A DNA stretch of 47,668 nucleotides from UBA12088 sp964568345 (GTDB lineage Bacteria > Patescibacteriota > Minisyncoccia > Phycocordibacterales > UBA12088), in assembly GCA_964568345.1 (NCBI GenBank), contig CAZMPG010000004.1, positions 1-47,668 on the forward strand. The letters run 5' to 3'. Below the pieces are notes generated by a model. It was not told the origin of the DNA. It worked only from the letters and a program-made list of their open reading frames with translations, and did not search any database. Below, in pieces: positions 40,106 through 47,668 of this stretch. The translations under genes were made by a program, and so were the position numbers. How positions within the stretch are numbered: the stretch's first letter is position 1; the number at the start of each line of letters is the position of its first letter.

Positions 40106-40162
40106 AAAGAGGAAAGAGCGTAGTGTCTCTTTTCTCTTTTCTCTTTTTACTCTTCTCTTCGC
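40088..40162. repeat. Purine/pyrimidine inverted-repeat element, copy 9 (pyrG/DUF1704 gene)
   Basis: The polypurine arm (40088-40118) overlaps the last six codons of pyrG. The core CGTAGTGT follows and the polypyrimidine arm is at 40127-40162, ending five bases before the next ATG. The arms pair almost perfectly. Confidence 0.88.
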
Positions 40163-40167
40163 TCACC

Positions 40168-41457
40168 ATGTCCCACCTCGACGCCGCGCTCTTCCCCGAC
40201 CTCCTCCCGCTCCTCGGCGCTGACTACGAGTCGCTCCGATACACGAATGAGACCGGGGTGCGTGCTGCATTCCTCGAGGGGAGTATCGAGGAGCCGCTCC
40301 TCGTGTACCGCGACCTTGAGCTCGCGGAGCTTGATGAGCGTGCGCGTGATGCAGATGCATTCCTCCGGGTAGTCGAGGCACTTTCCGACTCGCCGGTGCG
40401 CCGTGCGTACCTGCCAAAGCTCCAGGAGGTGCAGGCGAAGTTTCGTATGCTTCGTGCCGCGCGCGACGGCGACGATCGCGCTGCGCACGAAGCGTCCGCC
40501 GACCTCTACGGCTTGCCGCAGCAGGAGCACTACAGCTACGCACTCCGCTCGCTCCAGGCATGCCTCGGGCGGGTGGTGGAGCGGCACGCGCACCCGCTCC
40601 TCTCCCATGCGGTGGCCGTGCTTGCGCCACTTACTGCCGCAACGCCAGACACCTCACCGCTCGACGCCATCGCGCTCCCTCGCGTGCGGGCGGCGCAGGG
40701 AGCAGTACTCTCCGCAGCAGGCATCAAGGAGCACTACGAAGCAGCACTCCGCGCGCACGGCATCAGCGACTGGCGGGTCGTCGTAGATGCGCCGGGCGAG
40801 CGGGTGACCTTCAACACAAACCACGAGCTCCAGACGATCTTTGTGCCGCACGATAGCGACCTCGCGCTCCGCAAGCAGCCTCCCACCGAGCTACGTGTCG
40901 CAGCGGCTATCGCACACGAGGTCGGCGTCCACGTTCTGCGACGCATGCGCGGCCTCGCGAGCCCGCTCGCTCTCCTCGGTGTCGGGCTCGCGGGGTACCT
41001 GCGCGGGGAGGAGGGTGCGGCGACCTTTGCGGGCCAGGTCGTACAGGGAGCTTCCGAACTCTCGGGCTGCGGCGGATACCTCGCGGTCGGGTGGGCGGTG
41101 GGGATTGATGGCACGCCGCGTACGTTTCGTAGCCTCCACACGCTCCTTGCCGCGTACTACCTCGTTCGGCGGCTCGACGGGGAGGAAGCCGACCGTGAGC
41201 GGGATTGGGATGCGTACGGGGCACGGGCCTCGCGGCAAGCGTGGGCGCGGTGCGTCCGGACCTTCCGTGGCACCACCGGCGCTTCTCCGGGCGCGTGCGC
41301 GACGAAGGACCTCGTATACCTCGAAGGCAATGCGGCACTCCTCGAGCTTATCCAGCACGAGCCCCGTTGGCAGGACTGGATGCTCCTCGGCAAGTACGAC
41401 CCCGCTAACGAATCGCACCGTGCGCTCCTCACCGAGCTTGGTATGTTGAAGGCGTAG
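40168..41457 (+). CDS. DUF1704 (QEGLA-type) metallopeptidase-like protein
   Basis: This 429-residue soluble protein carries HEVGVH (H250, E251, H255), a zinc-binding HExxxH, and downstream RGEEGAATF (E281/E282) in the place of the QEGLA motif that names the DUF1704 family. That family is related to the tyrosine carboxypeptidases that act on tubulin (MATCAP); bacterial substrates are unknown. NTNHELQTIFVPHD before the zinc motif and YLEGNAALLELI near the C-terminus also fit. The frame is open to 40123, but those residues come from the pyrimidine arm of copy 9, so the ATG at 40168 is used. Confidence 0.85.
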   Translation: MSHLDAALFPDLLPLLGADYESLRYTNETGVRAAFLEGSIEEPLLVYRDLELAELDERARDADAFLRVVEALSDSPVRRAYLPKLQEVQAKFRMLRAARDGDDRAAHEASADLYGLPQQEHYSYALRSLQACLGRVVERHAHPLLSHAVAVLAPLTAATPDTSPLDAIALPRVRAAQGAVLSAAGIKEHYEAALRAHGISDWRVVVDAPGERVTFNTNHELQTIFVPHDSDLALRKQPPTELRVAAAIAHEVGVHVLRRMRGLASPLALLGVGLAGYLRGEEGAATFAGQVVQGASELSGCGGYLAVGWAVGIDGTPRTFRSLHTLLAAYYLVRRLDGEEADRERDWDAYGARASRQAWARCVRTFRGTTGASPGACATKDLVYLEGNAALLELIQHEPRWQDWMLLGKYDPANESHRALLTELGMLKA

Positions 41458-41477
41458 CTTCATACCATAAACAGTCC

Positions 41478-41669
41478 GATGTCGTTGTCATTGCTTCGCC
41501 CCCCGCCTGCGGCGGGGGGCGAAGCAATCCAGGATCGTGTTCGCTATGGTACCGAAATGCCGCTCAGATCATAGACTGATTCCCGCCACCTCTGCTCGCG
41601 GCTAAAGGCCTGCGGTCATCCCCGCAGCAGGCGGGGCTCGCAGAGACATACGCGGAGGGTGTGAGCAGC
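41478..41669 (+). repeat. Interspersed ~190-bp repeat, copy B
   Basis: The near-identical inverse of 14461-14652. The perfect stem is ATTGCTTCGCCCCCCGCC against its complement, separated by two bases; the region then has TACCGAAATGCCG, GCTCGCGGCTAAAGGCC and GCAGGCGGGGCTCGCAGAGA. It fills most of the 261 bases between the DUF1704 gene and the 7TM gene. Confidence 0.85.
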
Positions 41670-41703
41670 TACCCTGAGGTAGGAAGCAATTCTCTCGCCC
41701 ATG

Positions 41704-41712
41704 TGGTATAAC
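41704..41712 (+). promoter_or_regulatory. Extended -10 promoter of the 7TM gene (leaderless)
   Basis: TGG-TATAAC (41704-41712). Six bases follow and then the ATG at 41719, so the transcript is expected to begin at or next to the start codon. This rules out the in-frame ATG at 41701, which lies in the promoter. Confidence 0.55.
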
Positions 41713-41718
41713 CAAAGT

Positions 41719-42684
41719 ATGTCCTCCCTAGCCATCCGGTTGGTTTGTACCGCACTCGTTTCGGTGCTCCTTGCCGCTGCACCCGGAGCGTACGCGCAAT
41801 CGCGCAGGGCCGCCCCGCTGCCTACCGTCGCGACGAGTGCCACGAGCTCGCTTGTTGGGGCGACCACCTCAACGACGACCGCCACGACGACTGTGGAAGC
41901 CGACCACGGTGGCATCCTGAGTGCATTCACAACGCCGAAATCCGACCTCACCAAGCCCGAGGAGCAGCCTCAGAAAGATGAGATCCAGCAACTCCTCGAG
42001 AGGCGCCCCGTCCGGGAGCCGAGTATCCTCGGCTTCATCGCGTACTGGGTGCAGAAAGCGGTGGCGCTCGGCATTCCCGCGAACACCATCGTTCTCATCC
42101 TCCTCATCCCGGTGCTCGCGACCATTGTGACGTTTGTGCGGGTCATCGTCGGCCTTCCGTCGCTCGAAATGCTCGTCCCCATTGTGCTCGTGTATGCGTT
42201 CGTAGCGGTCGGTGTCACCGCGGGGCTCATCATCCTCGGTGCGGTCGTCCTCGCCGCATTTGTCTCACGCACACTCCTCAGGAGTGTGCCCATCATGTTC
42301 TTCCCGAAGCGGTCGCTCTCCCACCTCTTCCTCGCCTTCTTCGTCTTTGCCGCGCTCACCGTCGCTATCATCCTCGATATTCCCTCGATACGCGATGTCT
42401 CGATCTTCCCGGTGCTCATCCTCACCCTCCTCGGCGACTCCATCGTCTCGGTGCAGCTCCACAAGACGTTCCGCGAGACCGCCACTATCACTGCGGTCAC
42501 GATCGGCATCGGGCTCCTCGGCTACCTCCTCGCCGCGAGTGTTGCGGTGCGGGATCTCATCGTGCTCTGGCCGGAGCTCGTGCTCCTCACCATTCCCCTC
42601 AACCTTGCGCTCGGGCGGTACTTCGGCCTCCGCCTCTCCGAGGTGTTTCGCTTCCGGGCGCTTGAATCGTATGGCAGTGAGTAA
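41719..42684 (+). CDS. 7TM membrane protein with signal peptide (7TM-transglutaminase-associated type)
   Basis: The 321-residue protein has a signal peptide (cleavage about 26, AYA|QS), a Ser/Thr-rich extracellular stretch (35-65) and seven membrane helices between about 120 and 310 (for example TIVLILLIPVLATIVTFV and LMVPIVLVYAFVAV-like MLVPIVLVYAFVAVGV). This and its overlap with an ATP-grasp/aspartic-protease gene match the known pairing of 7TM proteins (often fused to inactive transglutaminase domains) with RimK-like ligases. The transglutaminase-like ectodomain is missing here. The two genes overlap by 14 bases and should be co-translated. Role unknown; peptide modification or sensing is inferred from the partner. 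Confidence 0.75.
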   Translation: MSSLAIRLVCTALVSVLLAAAPGAYAQSRRAAPLPTVATSATSSLVGATTSTTTATTTVEADHGGILSAFTTPKSDLTKPEEQPQKDEIQQLLERRPVREPSILGFIAYWVQKAVALGIPANTIVLILLIPVLATIVTFVRVIVGLPSLEMLVPIVLVYAFVAVGVTAGLIILGAVVLAAFVSRTLLRSVPIMFFPKRSLSHLFLAFFVFAALTVAIILDIPSIRDVSIFPVLILTLLGDSIVSVQLHKTFRETATITAVTIGIGLLGYLLAASVAVRDLIVLWPELVLLTIPLNLALGRYFGLRLSEVFRFRALESYGSE

Positions 42685-43954
42685 GCTCGCGCTCGGGATG
42701 AACGCCCGCAACCACCTCTACATCCGTGCGCAGAACTCACGCGCCGCGAAGGAGCGTGCGGACAACAAGCTCCGCACGAAGGAGCGCCTCATCGCGCGCG
42801 GCATTCCCACGACGCGGCTTATTGCCGCATTCCGGACCTTTGGGGAGATACGATCCTACGCGTGGGGCACGCTCCAGGGCGATTTCGTGCTCAAACCGGC
42901 GCGGGGGTACGGCGGCTCCGGGGTCGCGGTCATTCGCGGGTGGAACGGCAAGGAGGGGAAACGGCTCAATGGGAGTGGTATTTCGCTCGACGAGCTTGAG
43001 TCCGACATGTTTAGCATCCTCGACGGCGCGTGCTCGATTGACAACCTCCCCGACGAAGCATTCCTCGAGGAGCGGGTCATCGTGTCACATGCGGTGCGCA
43101 AACTCGCGGCGGGGGGCGTACCCGACGTGCGCATCATCGTGTCGAACCGGGTGCCCATCATGGCGATGTTTCGCCTCCCCACGAAGCACTCGGGCGGCCG
43201 CGCCAACCTCCACCAGGGCGCACTCGGTATCGGCATTGATATACGCACCGGCATCACGACGAAGGGGGTATTCTTCGGCGCGCCGTGCGACGTGATTCCC
43301 GGCACGAAGACAAAGGTGCGCGGCATCAAGGTGCCACACTGGGATGCGGTGCTCGAGATAGCGTCGCGTACCCAGGAGGTCTCCGGTCTCGGGTATGCGG
43401 GTGTTGACGTGGTGTTCGACGAGGTGCGCGGGCCCCTTGTCCTCGAGGTGAACGCCCGGCCGGGGCTCCAGATCCAGCTCGCAAACGGCGCGAGCCTGCG
43501 GACGCGGCTCGAGCGCATCAGCGACATGCACATTCCCTCGGTCGAGCACGGGGTGGAGCTTGGGAAGAGGCTCTTTGCGGAGCGTGCGCTCGTCGAGGTG
43601 CCGGAGCGGAGCAACATCCTCCACGTCATCGAGCGGGTGGTGATCTACGGCGCGAGGGGAAAGAAGGTGGTCCGTGCGAAGGTAGACACCGGCGCGTACC
43701 GGACCGCACTCGATCTCTCGCTCGTCACAGAGCTCGGGCTCGATCGCCACCATGAGCGTATCGCGGTGCGGAGCGGTGCGGGGCAGCAGACGCGGCACAC
43801 GGTACGCATTACCATGAAGCTCCGGGGGCGTGAGATAGCGACCGTCGCGACGTACAGTGATCGGCGGCACATGCGCTTCCCGATCATCATCGGCCGGCGC
43901 GACCTCAGGGGTTTCCTTGTCAACCCGGCGGTGTACCCAGAGGACGTGCGATAG
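42671..43954 (+). CDS. RimK-like ATP-grasp ligase fused to an aspartic-protease-like domain
   Basis: The 427-residue protein joins two domains. Residues 1-~285 are ATP-grasp of the alpha-L-glutamate-ligase-related type: LGMNARNHLYIRAQNSR, DNKLRTKERLIARGIPTT, KPARGYGGSGVAVI and LEVNARPGLQIQLANG (the metal/ATP Glu-Asn motif). Residues ~318-427 contain KVDTGAYRTALD, with D339 in the DTGA motif of retropepsin-like proteases, and a second half with IIIGRRDLRGFLVN. In some genomes these are separate genes. A ligase that adds amino acids and a protease that could remove them in one chain suggests a peptide-tag cycle, but the substrate is unknown. Confidence 0.85.
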   Translation: MAVSKLALGMNARNHLYIRAQNSRAAKERADNKLRTKERLIARGIPTTRLIAAFRTFGEIRSYAWGTLQGDFVLKPARGYGGSGVAVIRGWNGKEGKRLNGSGISLDELESDMFSILDGACSIDNLPDEAFLEERVIVSHAVRKLAAGGVPDVRIIVSNRVPIMAMFRLPTKHSGGRANLHQGALGIGIDIRTGITTKGVFFGAPCDVIPGTKTKVRGIKVPHWDAVLEIASRTQEVSGLGYAGVDVVFDEVRGPLVLEVNARPGLQIQLANGASLRTRLERISDMHIPSVEHGVELGKRLFAERALVEVPERSNILHVIERVVIYGARGKKVVRAKVDTGAYRTALDLSLVTELGLDRHHERIAVRSGAGQQTRHTVRITMKLRGREIATVATYSDRRHMRFPIIIGRRDLRGFLVNPAVYPEDVR

Positions 43955-44050
43955 GTATACGAGGGGTAGGTCGTGCACAAGGGAGTGGGGCGTAGGTAGT
44001 GGGGTAGGGTACGTGCAGGGAGGGAATGCGTATGGGGAGAGGTGTGGCAG

Positions 44051-44074
44051 AAAAACGGCGCTCAAAGAGCGCCG
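44051..44074 (-). terminator. Minus-strand intrinsic terminator
   Basis: CGGCGCTC (44056-44063), AAA, GAGCGCCG (44067-44074), preceded on the plus strand by AAAAA, that is a U-run after the hairpin on the minus strand. It would end transcription coming from the RlpA-like gene. The rest of 43955-44189 shows no gene. Confidence 0.65.
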
Positions 44075-44189
44075 CGCGAAACGTACGAACTCCCCAGTGT
44101 TGAGGAAACCCATCCTACGTAACACACCCTCCGCACATAGCTCGGTCAAGCCATGGTATAGCGCGTGTTTCTGTGCCAATTACAGAAAC

Positions 44190-44256
44190 CACCTCACCCA
44201 ACCCTCTTTGGTAAGGGGAGGGAGCCCTTCCCTTACCAAGGGGAGGGGTGGTGGCT
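44190..44256 (-). repeat. C-rich/G-rich hairpin repeat, copy 2
   Basis: Relative to 23205-23244 it lies in the opposite orientation and is longer. TTGGTAAGGGGAGGGAG is followed by CCCTTCCCTTACCAA, a long stem, then GGGGAGGGGTGGTGGCTAC. Its edge overlaps the RlpA-like stop codon. Confidence 0.65.
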
Positions 44257-44698
44257 ACCGCCGCTTGCACGCCTTTCCGTACACGGGCTCGTTCGGAACT
44301 TCGAGTACGACGAGCACGAGCCGTGTCACCCCCTCGTCGCGGAAGGCGAGATCTCGTGCGAGCGCCGCCGATACGTCGAGCGTTCGTCGTTCCCGAAACG
44401 GCCCACGGTCGGTGACTGTCGCATGGGAAACTCTACCGTTTTTTGGGTTTTCGAGCCGCACTTTCGTACCAAACGGCAAACGACGGTGCGCGACGGTGCG
44501 TGCATTTTTTTTGAAGCGGGTACAGTTTGCGGTCGTCTTTCCCTGGAAGCCATCACCGGCGCCATAGTATGACGCCACGACGGTCATCCGCTGATCTTTG
44601 CTGTACCGCGCATGAGCGCTACTGAGAGGTGTCGCGATCGTGACAATGACGAACACGCAGGTGACAGTTCTCAAGAGCGCTAAAGTTTTTATTTTCAC
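44255..44698 (-). CDS. RlpA-like double-psi beta-barrel protein
   Basis: RlpA-type proteins are exported and in some species are septal lytic transglycosylases acting on denuded glycan. The 147-residue product starts at a GTG, has a signal peptide (hydrophobic 7-25, AHA|R at 30), then a DPBB domain: VASYYGAG (41-48), KTTANCTRF where TANG is usual, AHRRLPFGTKVRLEN (H71) and VTDRGPF (D97). The family's key His and Asp are kept. There is no SPOR domain and no lipobox Cys, so it is likely a soluble or wall-bound form. It is AT-richer upstream and convergent with the ATP-grasp gene. Confidence 0.88.
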   Translation of the reverse strand: MKIKTLALLRTVTCVFVIVTIATPLSSAHARYSKDQRMTVVASYYGAGDGFQGKTTANCTRFKKNARTVAHRRLPFGTKVRLENPKNGRVSHATVTDRGPFRERRTLDVSAALARDLAFRDEGVTRLVLVVLEVPNEPVYGKACKRR

Positions 44699-44952
44699 GA
44701 ATTGTTACTCCAAAAAGTGACCAAAGAACAGGCCAAAGGCTTTGACGTACCCAGTGCCGCGCTCTTACAGAGCAAGTATGCGCTAGCCCCCCACATCCAC
44801 CACCCATCCACACGCACCCCCATACCCCGTACACCTCCTCCCCTGCGCTATACTCACTCCCGTGCGTACAAAACGTCGCCCTTGTGTCGCAGCCCACTCT
44901 AGTGCATTGTATACGGACCGCCACCGTCGCGGCAGGCAGGTTTTCGTTAGTT

Positions 44953-45026
44953 TGCGGGATCGTCTAATGGTAGGACAACGGATTCTGGCTCCGTTTATCT
45001 AGGTTCGAGTCCTAGTCCCGCAGCCA
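44953..45026 (+). tRNA. tRNA-Gln (anticodon CTG)
   Basis: Acceptor TGCGGGA with TCCCGCA gives the U1-A72 pair typical of tRNA-Gln, with G73 as discriminator and encoded CCA (45024-45026). The anticodon stem is ACGGA/TCCGT with loop TTCTGGC. The T arm contains GTTCGAGT. It reads CAG. Confidence 0.93.
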
Positions 45027-45027
45027 G

Positions 45028-45043
45028 CTCGTGCTAGCACGAG
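45028..45043. repeat. 16-bp perfect palindrome after tRNA-Gln
   Basis: CTCGTGCTAGCACGAG, one base after the tRNA CCA. It may be a processing hairpin or a recombination site at the boundary with AT-rich DNA. Confidence 0.5.
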
Positions 45044-45112
45044 ACGCTTAGAAATAAGCTCTCAAACTAGCCGAGATCTATACAGCCACAGAAGACGCCG
45101 CAGGCGTACCAG

Positions 45113-45150
45113 ACAGAAAAAGCACCCCAAAAGGTGCTTTTTCTGTTTTT
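45113..45150 (+). terminator. Intrinsic terminator after tRNA-Gln
   Basis: ACAGAAAAAGCACC (45113-45126), loop CCAAAA, then its exact complement (45133-45146) and TTTT. A textbook U-tailed hairpin ending the tRNA transcript. Confidence 0.88.
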
Positions 45151-45273
45151 GACCTTATTTGGATACCGGCAGTGTTTTGTGGCGTCCGACATGTTCGCGG
45201 AAATGGCTGATTTGCGCTATAGTTGAGCTCACGAGGTTTGATAAAACCACAGAATTACGACATTTTACATATC

Positions 45274-47625
45274 ATGCAACTCACAGACTATCATGCAAAA
45301 TACTTTGCTCATGAGCTGACCAAGCGTTGCTCGTCGAATAGTCTTGAAAAACTGTCTTCAACCTTATCCAATGCTCAAGTCGACCTAAATCCACATCAGA
45401 TAGAGGCGGCACTTTTTGCATTTAAGTCGCCACTATCAAAGGGTGCGATACTGGCGGATGAGGTCGGACTGGGTAAAACTATCGAGGCAGGACTTGTACT
45501 CTTGCAAAAATGGGCAGAAAGGAAAAGAAAGATACTCCTCATCGTTCCATCTAATCTGCGAAAACAATGGAATAGTGAGCTTATCGAAAAATTCTTCTTA
45601 CCATCGGTCATACTCGAATCAAAATCTTTTAATCAAATTGTAAAGGACGGTAATCTCAATCCATTTGACCAGTCAGATAAAATTGTTATTTGTTCGTACC
45701 ATTTTGTTCGTTCCAAATCCGCGTATATAAAGCAGACCGCATGGGATCTTGTAGTGATTGACGAGGCGCATCGACTTCGCAATGTATATAAATCGAGCAA
45801 CAAAATTGCACGAGAAATAAAGGAGTCACTGCAAGAATTTCCAAAAATTCTTCTCACCGCAACGCCTTTGCAAAATTCGCTCCTCGAGTTGTATGGCCTT
45901 GTGAGCATTATTGACGATCATGTGTTCGGTGACCTGAACAGTTTTAAGTCAAATTATGCCAAGGTGTCGCGAGAACAGGATATCTATGAAAGCGAGTCGA
46001 CGACGACAGAACCAACGCAAGATATGTTCGCCGATCTTCGAAATCGTCTTAAGCCGGTATGTACGCGTACGCTGCGCAAACAAGTACTGGAGTATATCAA
46101 CTACAAAGATCGTAAGCCAATCACGCAGGACTACGCACCAACTGAGGTGGAGATTGAGTTGTATAACAGTATGACCGAATACCTACAGCGACCCACTCTG
46201 TACGCACTCCCCTCTAGTCAGCGTCAGCTCATGACCCTAATCTTGCGAAAACTACTCGCTTCTTCGTCGTTTGCGATAGCCAGTACATTGCAGGGATTGG
46301 TCTATAAGCTTGAAGCACTTGAGCAAGAGATTCAAAAAAAAGTTGCATATGTAGACGATCCTTTCATGAATGAATTGCTACAAAATTTTGAATCATTTGA
46401 AGAGGTGTCAGAAGAGTGGGTAGATCATGATGAGGATGTCGATGGTGATGATGTACCAAAGGAGGATACATACGCACTGGAAGATCTACCGAAAATTAGG
46501 GCTGAGCGTAATGATTTACAGCGGTTCCACGACCTCGCTGCATCAATCTTTACAAATTCGAAGGGAGATTCGTTGCTTATCGCGCTCAAGAAAGGATTTG
46601 AGATGACCCAGGATCTGGGGGCACAGAAAAAAGCAGTTATATTTACTGAGTCACGTATTACGCAACAGTACCTGTGGGAATTGTTGTCTCAGAATGGGTA
46701 CGCTGACAAGATTCTTTTCTTTAACGGTACTAACAATGATCAAAAATCAAAGGATATATACCGTGCGTGGCTAGAGAAGAATAAAGATAGTGACAAAATA
46801 ACGGGCTCAAAAAATGCGGATTTACGGGCTGCCCTTGTTGACTATTTTAGATCTGACGCAGAGATCATGATTGCCACAGAAGCAGCTGCAGAAGGTATCA
46901 ACCTACAGTTTTGTTCACTTGTCATAAACTACGACTTGCCGTGGAACCCACAAAGGATAGAACAGCGCATTGGTCGCTGTCACCGCTATGGCCAAAAGCA
47001 CGACGTGGTAGTTGTAAACTTTGTGAATCGCAAAAATGCAGCAGACCGGCGTGTGTACGAACTTCTCGATCAAAAGTTCAAACTTTTCAAGGGAGTGTTT
47101 GGTGCGAGTGATGAAGTGCTCGGAAGTATAGAGTCGGGGGTTGATTTTGAGAAGCGTATTGCGAACATTTACCAGTCTTGTCGCACTGAAGATGAGATCA
47201 ATTCCGCCTTCGATGCATTACAAAAAGAAATGGACGGGTCAATTCAGGAGGGGATGCAAAACGCAAAGGAAAAATTGCTCGAGAATTTTGACGCAGACGT
47301 ACATGAAAGACTGAAAATCAATCTCCGCGAGAGCCAAGCCTACCTAGACACGTACGGACGGTGGCTGTGGGATGTCACACGGCATTATTTAAAAGACAAT
47401 GCGACCTACGAGGACGATGCATTTTCCTTTGTGTTACGGCATAATCCTTTCCCGGGCACCTTTATTGATGAGGGACCATACCGTATTGGTAAGAACATCG
47501 ACGATGCACACATCTACCGTCCAGCACACCCGCTTGCTGAGCGTATTTTGAGTGAGGTCAAGAATACGACCTTACCTGAAGCGCAGCTCACTTTTAATTA
47601 CTCAGGTCATGGCGTGAGTCTGTAA
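45274..47625 (+). CDS. SNF2-type superfamily 2 helicase, AT-rich, probably horizontally acquired
   Basis: The 783-residue protein has motif I DEVGLGKT (K68), motif II DEAH (163-166), motif III LLTATPLQN, motif V ATEAAAEGINLQ and motif VI QRIGRCHRYGQ (564-574), the order of Swi2/Snf2 translocases close to RapA/HepA. An acidic insert (DHDEDVDGDD) lies between the lobes. Helicases of this kind are often found next to DNA methyltransferases in restriction or defence operons, and I recall longer C-termini in that group, so this one may be trimmed. The gene is strikingly AT-richer than the chromosome and follows a tRNA. A TATAGT box is at 45218-45223. The ATG at 45274 is preferred over the TTG at 45223. 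Confidence 0.85.
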   Translation: MQLTDYHAKYFAHELTKRCSSNSLEKLSSTLSNAQVDLNPHQIEAALFAFKSPLSKGAILADEVGLGKTIEAGLVLLQKWAERKRKILLIVPSNLRKQWNSELIEKFFLPSVILESKSFNQIVKDGNLNPFDQSDKIVICSYHFVRSKSAYIKQTAWDLVVIDEAHRLRNVYKSSNKIAREIKESLQEFPKILLTATPLQNSLLELYGLVSIIDDHVFGDLNSFKSNYAKVSREQDIYESESTTTEPTQDMFADLRNRLKPVCTRTLRKQVLEYINYKDRKPITQDYAPTEVEIELYNSMTEYLQRPTLYALPSSQRQLMTLILRKLLASSSFAIASTLQGLVYKLEALEQEIQKKVAYVDDPFMNELLQNFESFEEVSEEWVDHDEDVDGDDVPKEDTYALEDLPKIRAERNDLQRFHDLAASIFTNSKGDSLLIALKKGFEMTQDLGAQKKAVIFTESRITQQYLWELLSQNGYADKILFFNGTNNDQKSKDIYRAWLEKNKDSDKITGSKNADLRAALVDYFRSDAEIMIATEAAAEGINLQFCSLVINYDLPWNPQRIEQRIGRCHRYGQKHDVVVVNFVNRKNAADRRVYELLDQKFKLFKGVFGASDEVLGSIESGVDFEKRIANIYQSCRTEDEINSAFDALQKEMDGSIQEGMQNAKEKLLENFDADVHERLKINLRESQAYLDTYGRWLWDVTRHYLKDNATYEDDAFSFVLRHNPFPGTFIDEGPYRIGKNIDDAHIYRPAHPLAERILSEVKNTTLPEAQLTFNYSGHGVSL

Positions 47626-47668
47626 AATATTTTGTGTAAATGGATTATCCACCGTACTCTAGTAGTAC

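Noticed and set aside
12823..40162. CRISPR array, suggested by repeated similar elements
   Set aside because: The repeats are spread over 27 kb in separate intergenic spaces, are inverted repeats of variable length and have no regular spacers; no cas genes are present.
40123..40167. Hydrophobic N-terminal extension of the DUF1704 protein resembling a signal peptide (MSLFSFLFLLFSSLT)
   Set aside because: It too is encoded by the polypyrimidine arm; the family is soluble and the ATG at 40168 gives a normal start.
42212..42670. N-terminal extension of the ATP-grasp gene in the open frame
   Set aside because: The extension is Ser/Arg-rich and overlaps the 7TM gene out of frame; the family start MAVSKLALGMNARN is at 42671.

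Overview
The window is 47.7 kb of GC-rich bacterial chromosome, most likely from a Patescibacteria/CPR organism of the Parcubacteria type. Several things point that way. The ribosomal cluster has no rpmD (L30) between rpsE and rplO, RF2 is short, Adk and Ndk have the shapes common in CPR, a 23S-IVS-type four-helix-bundle gene is present, and the window carries very large secreted proteins built from low-complexity repeat modules. Genes end in TAA, TAG and TGA and an RF2 is encoded, so the standard bacterial code applies. Good Shine-Dalgarno sequences are rare, and two genes look leaderless.

Layout. (1) 1-14.3 kb: tuf (5' truncated), rpsJ, an unfamiliar Cys-containing gene, then rplC-rplD-rplW-rplB-rpsS-rplV-rpsC-rplP-rpmC-rpsQ-rplN-rplX-rplE, a gap holding an antisense small membrane protein with its own promoter, then rpsN-rpsH-rplF-rplR-rpsE-rplO-secY-adk-map. 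Internal promoters precede rplC, rpsS and rpsN. The rplC promoter feeds a leader that looks like an attenuator. (2) 14.3-23.1 kb: ndk, a small membrane protein, infC-rpmI-rplT on the minus strand divergent from lepA, an FtsB/DivIC-like protein, three tRNAs (Gly-CCC, Thr-GGT, Thr-CGT), an alpha/alpha-toroid protein and prfB. (3) 23.2-35.8 kb: a surface-protein locus with three giant exported proteins (1143, 1385 and 1282 aa) sharing repeat domains, a small anchored protein and a decayed fragment. (4) 36.1-44.7 kb: ftsE and ftsX separated by a four-helix-bundle gene, pyrG, a DUF1704 metallopeptidase-like protein, a 7TM protein overlapping an ATP-grasp/aspartic-protease fusion, and an RlpA-like protein. 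(5) 44.9-47.7 kb: tRNA-Gln(CTG) followed by an AT-rich SNF2-type helicase that looks horizontally acquired.

The most striking non-coding signal is a family of long inverted repeats with a polypurine arm (consensus begins GAGAAAAGTGAAAAGAGATA), a short core and a polypyrimidine arm. They fill at least eight intergenic spaces from stop codon to near the next start. In a ninth case the two arms are split around the four-helix-bundle gene between ftsE and ftsX. A single arm also lies in frame inside lepA. Other repeats are three copies of a roughly 190-bp interspersed element, two identical 125-bp direct repeats that duplicate the 3' end of tRNA-Gly, and a C-rich/G-rich hairpin repeat seen twice.

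All calls are from reading the sequence. No database search, folding program or alignment was run.
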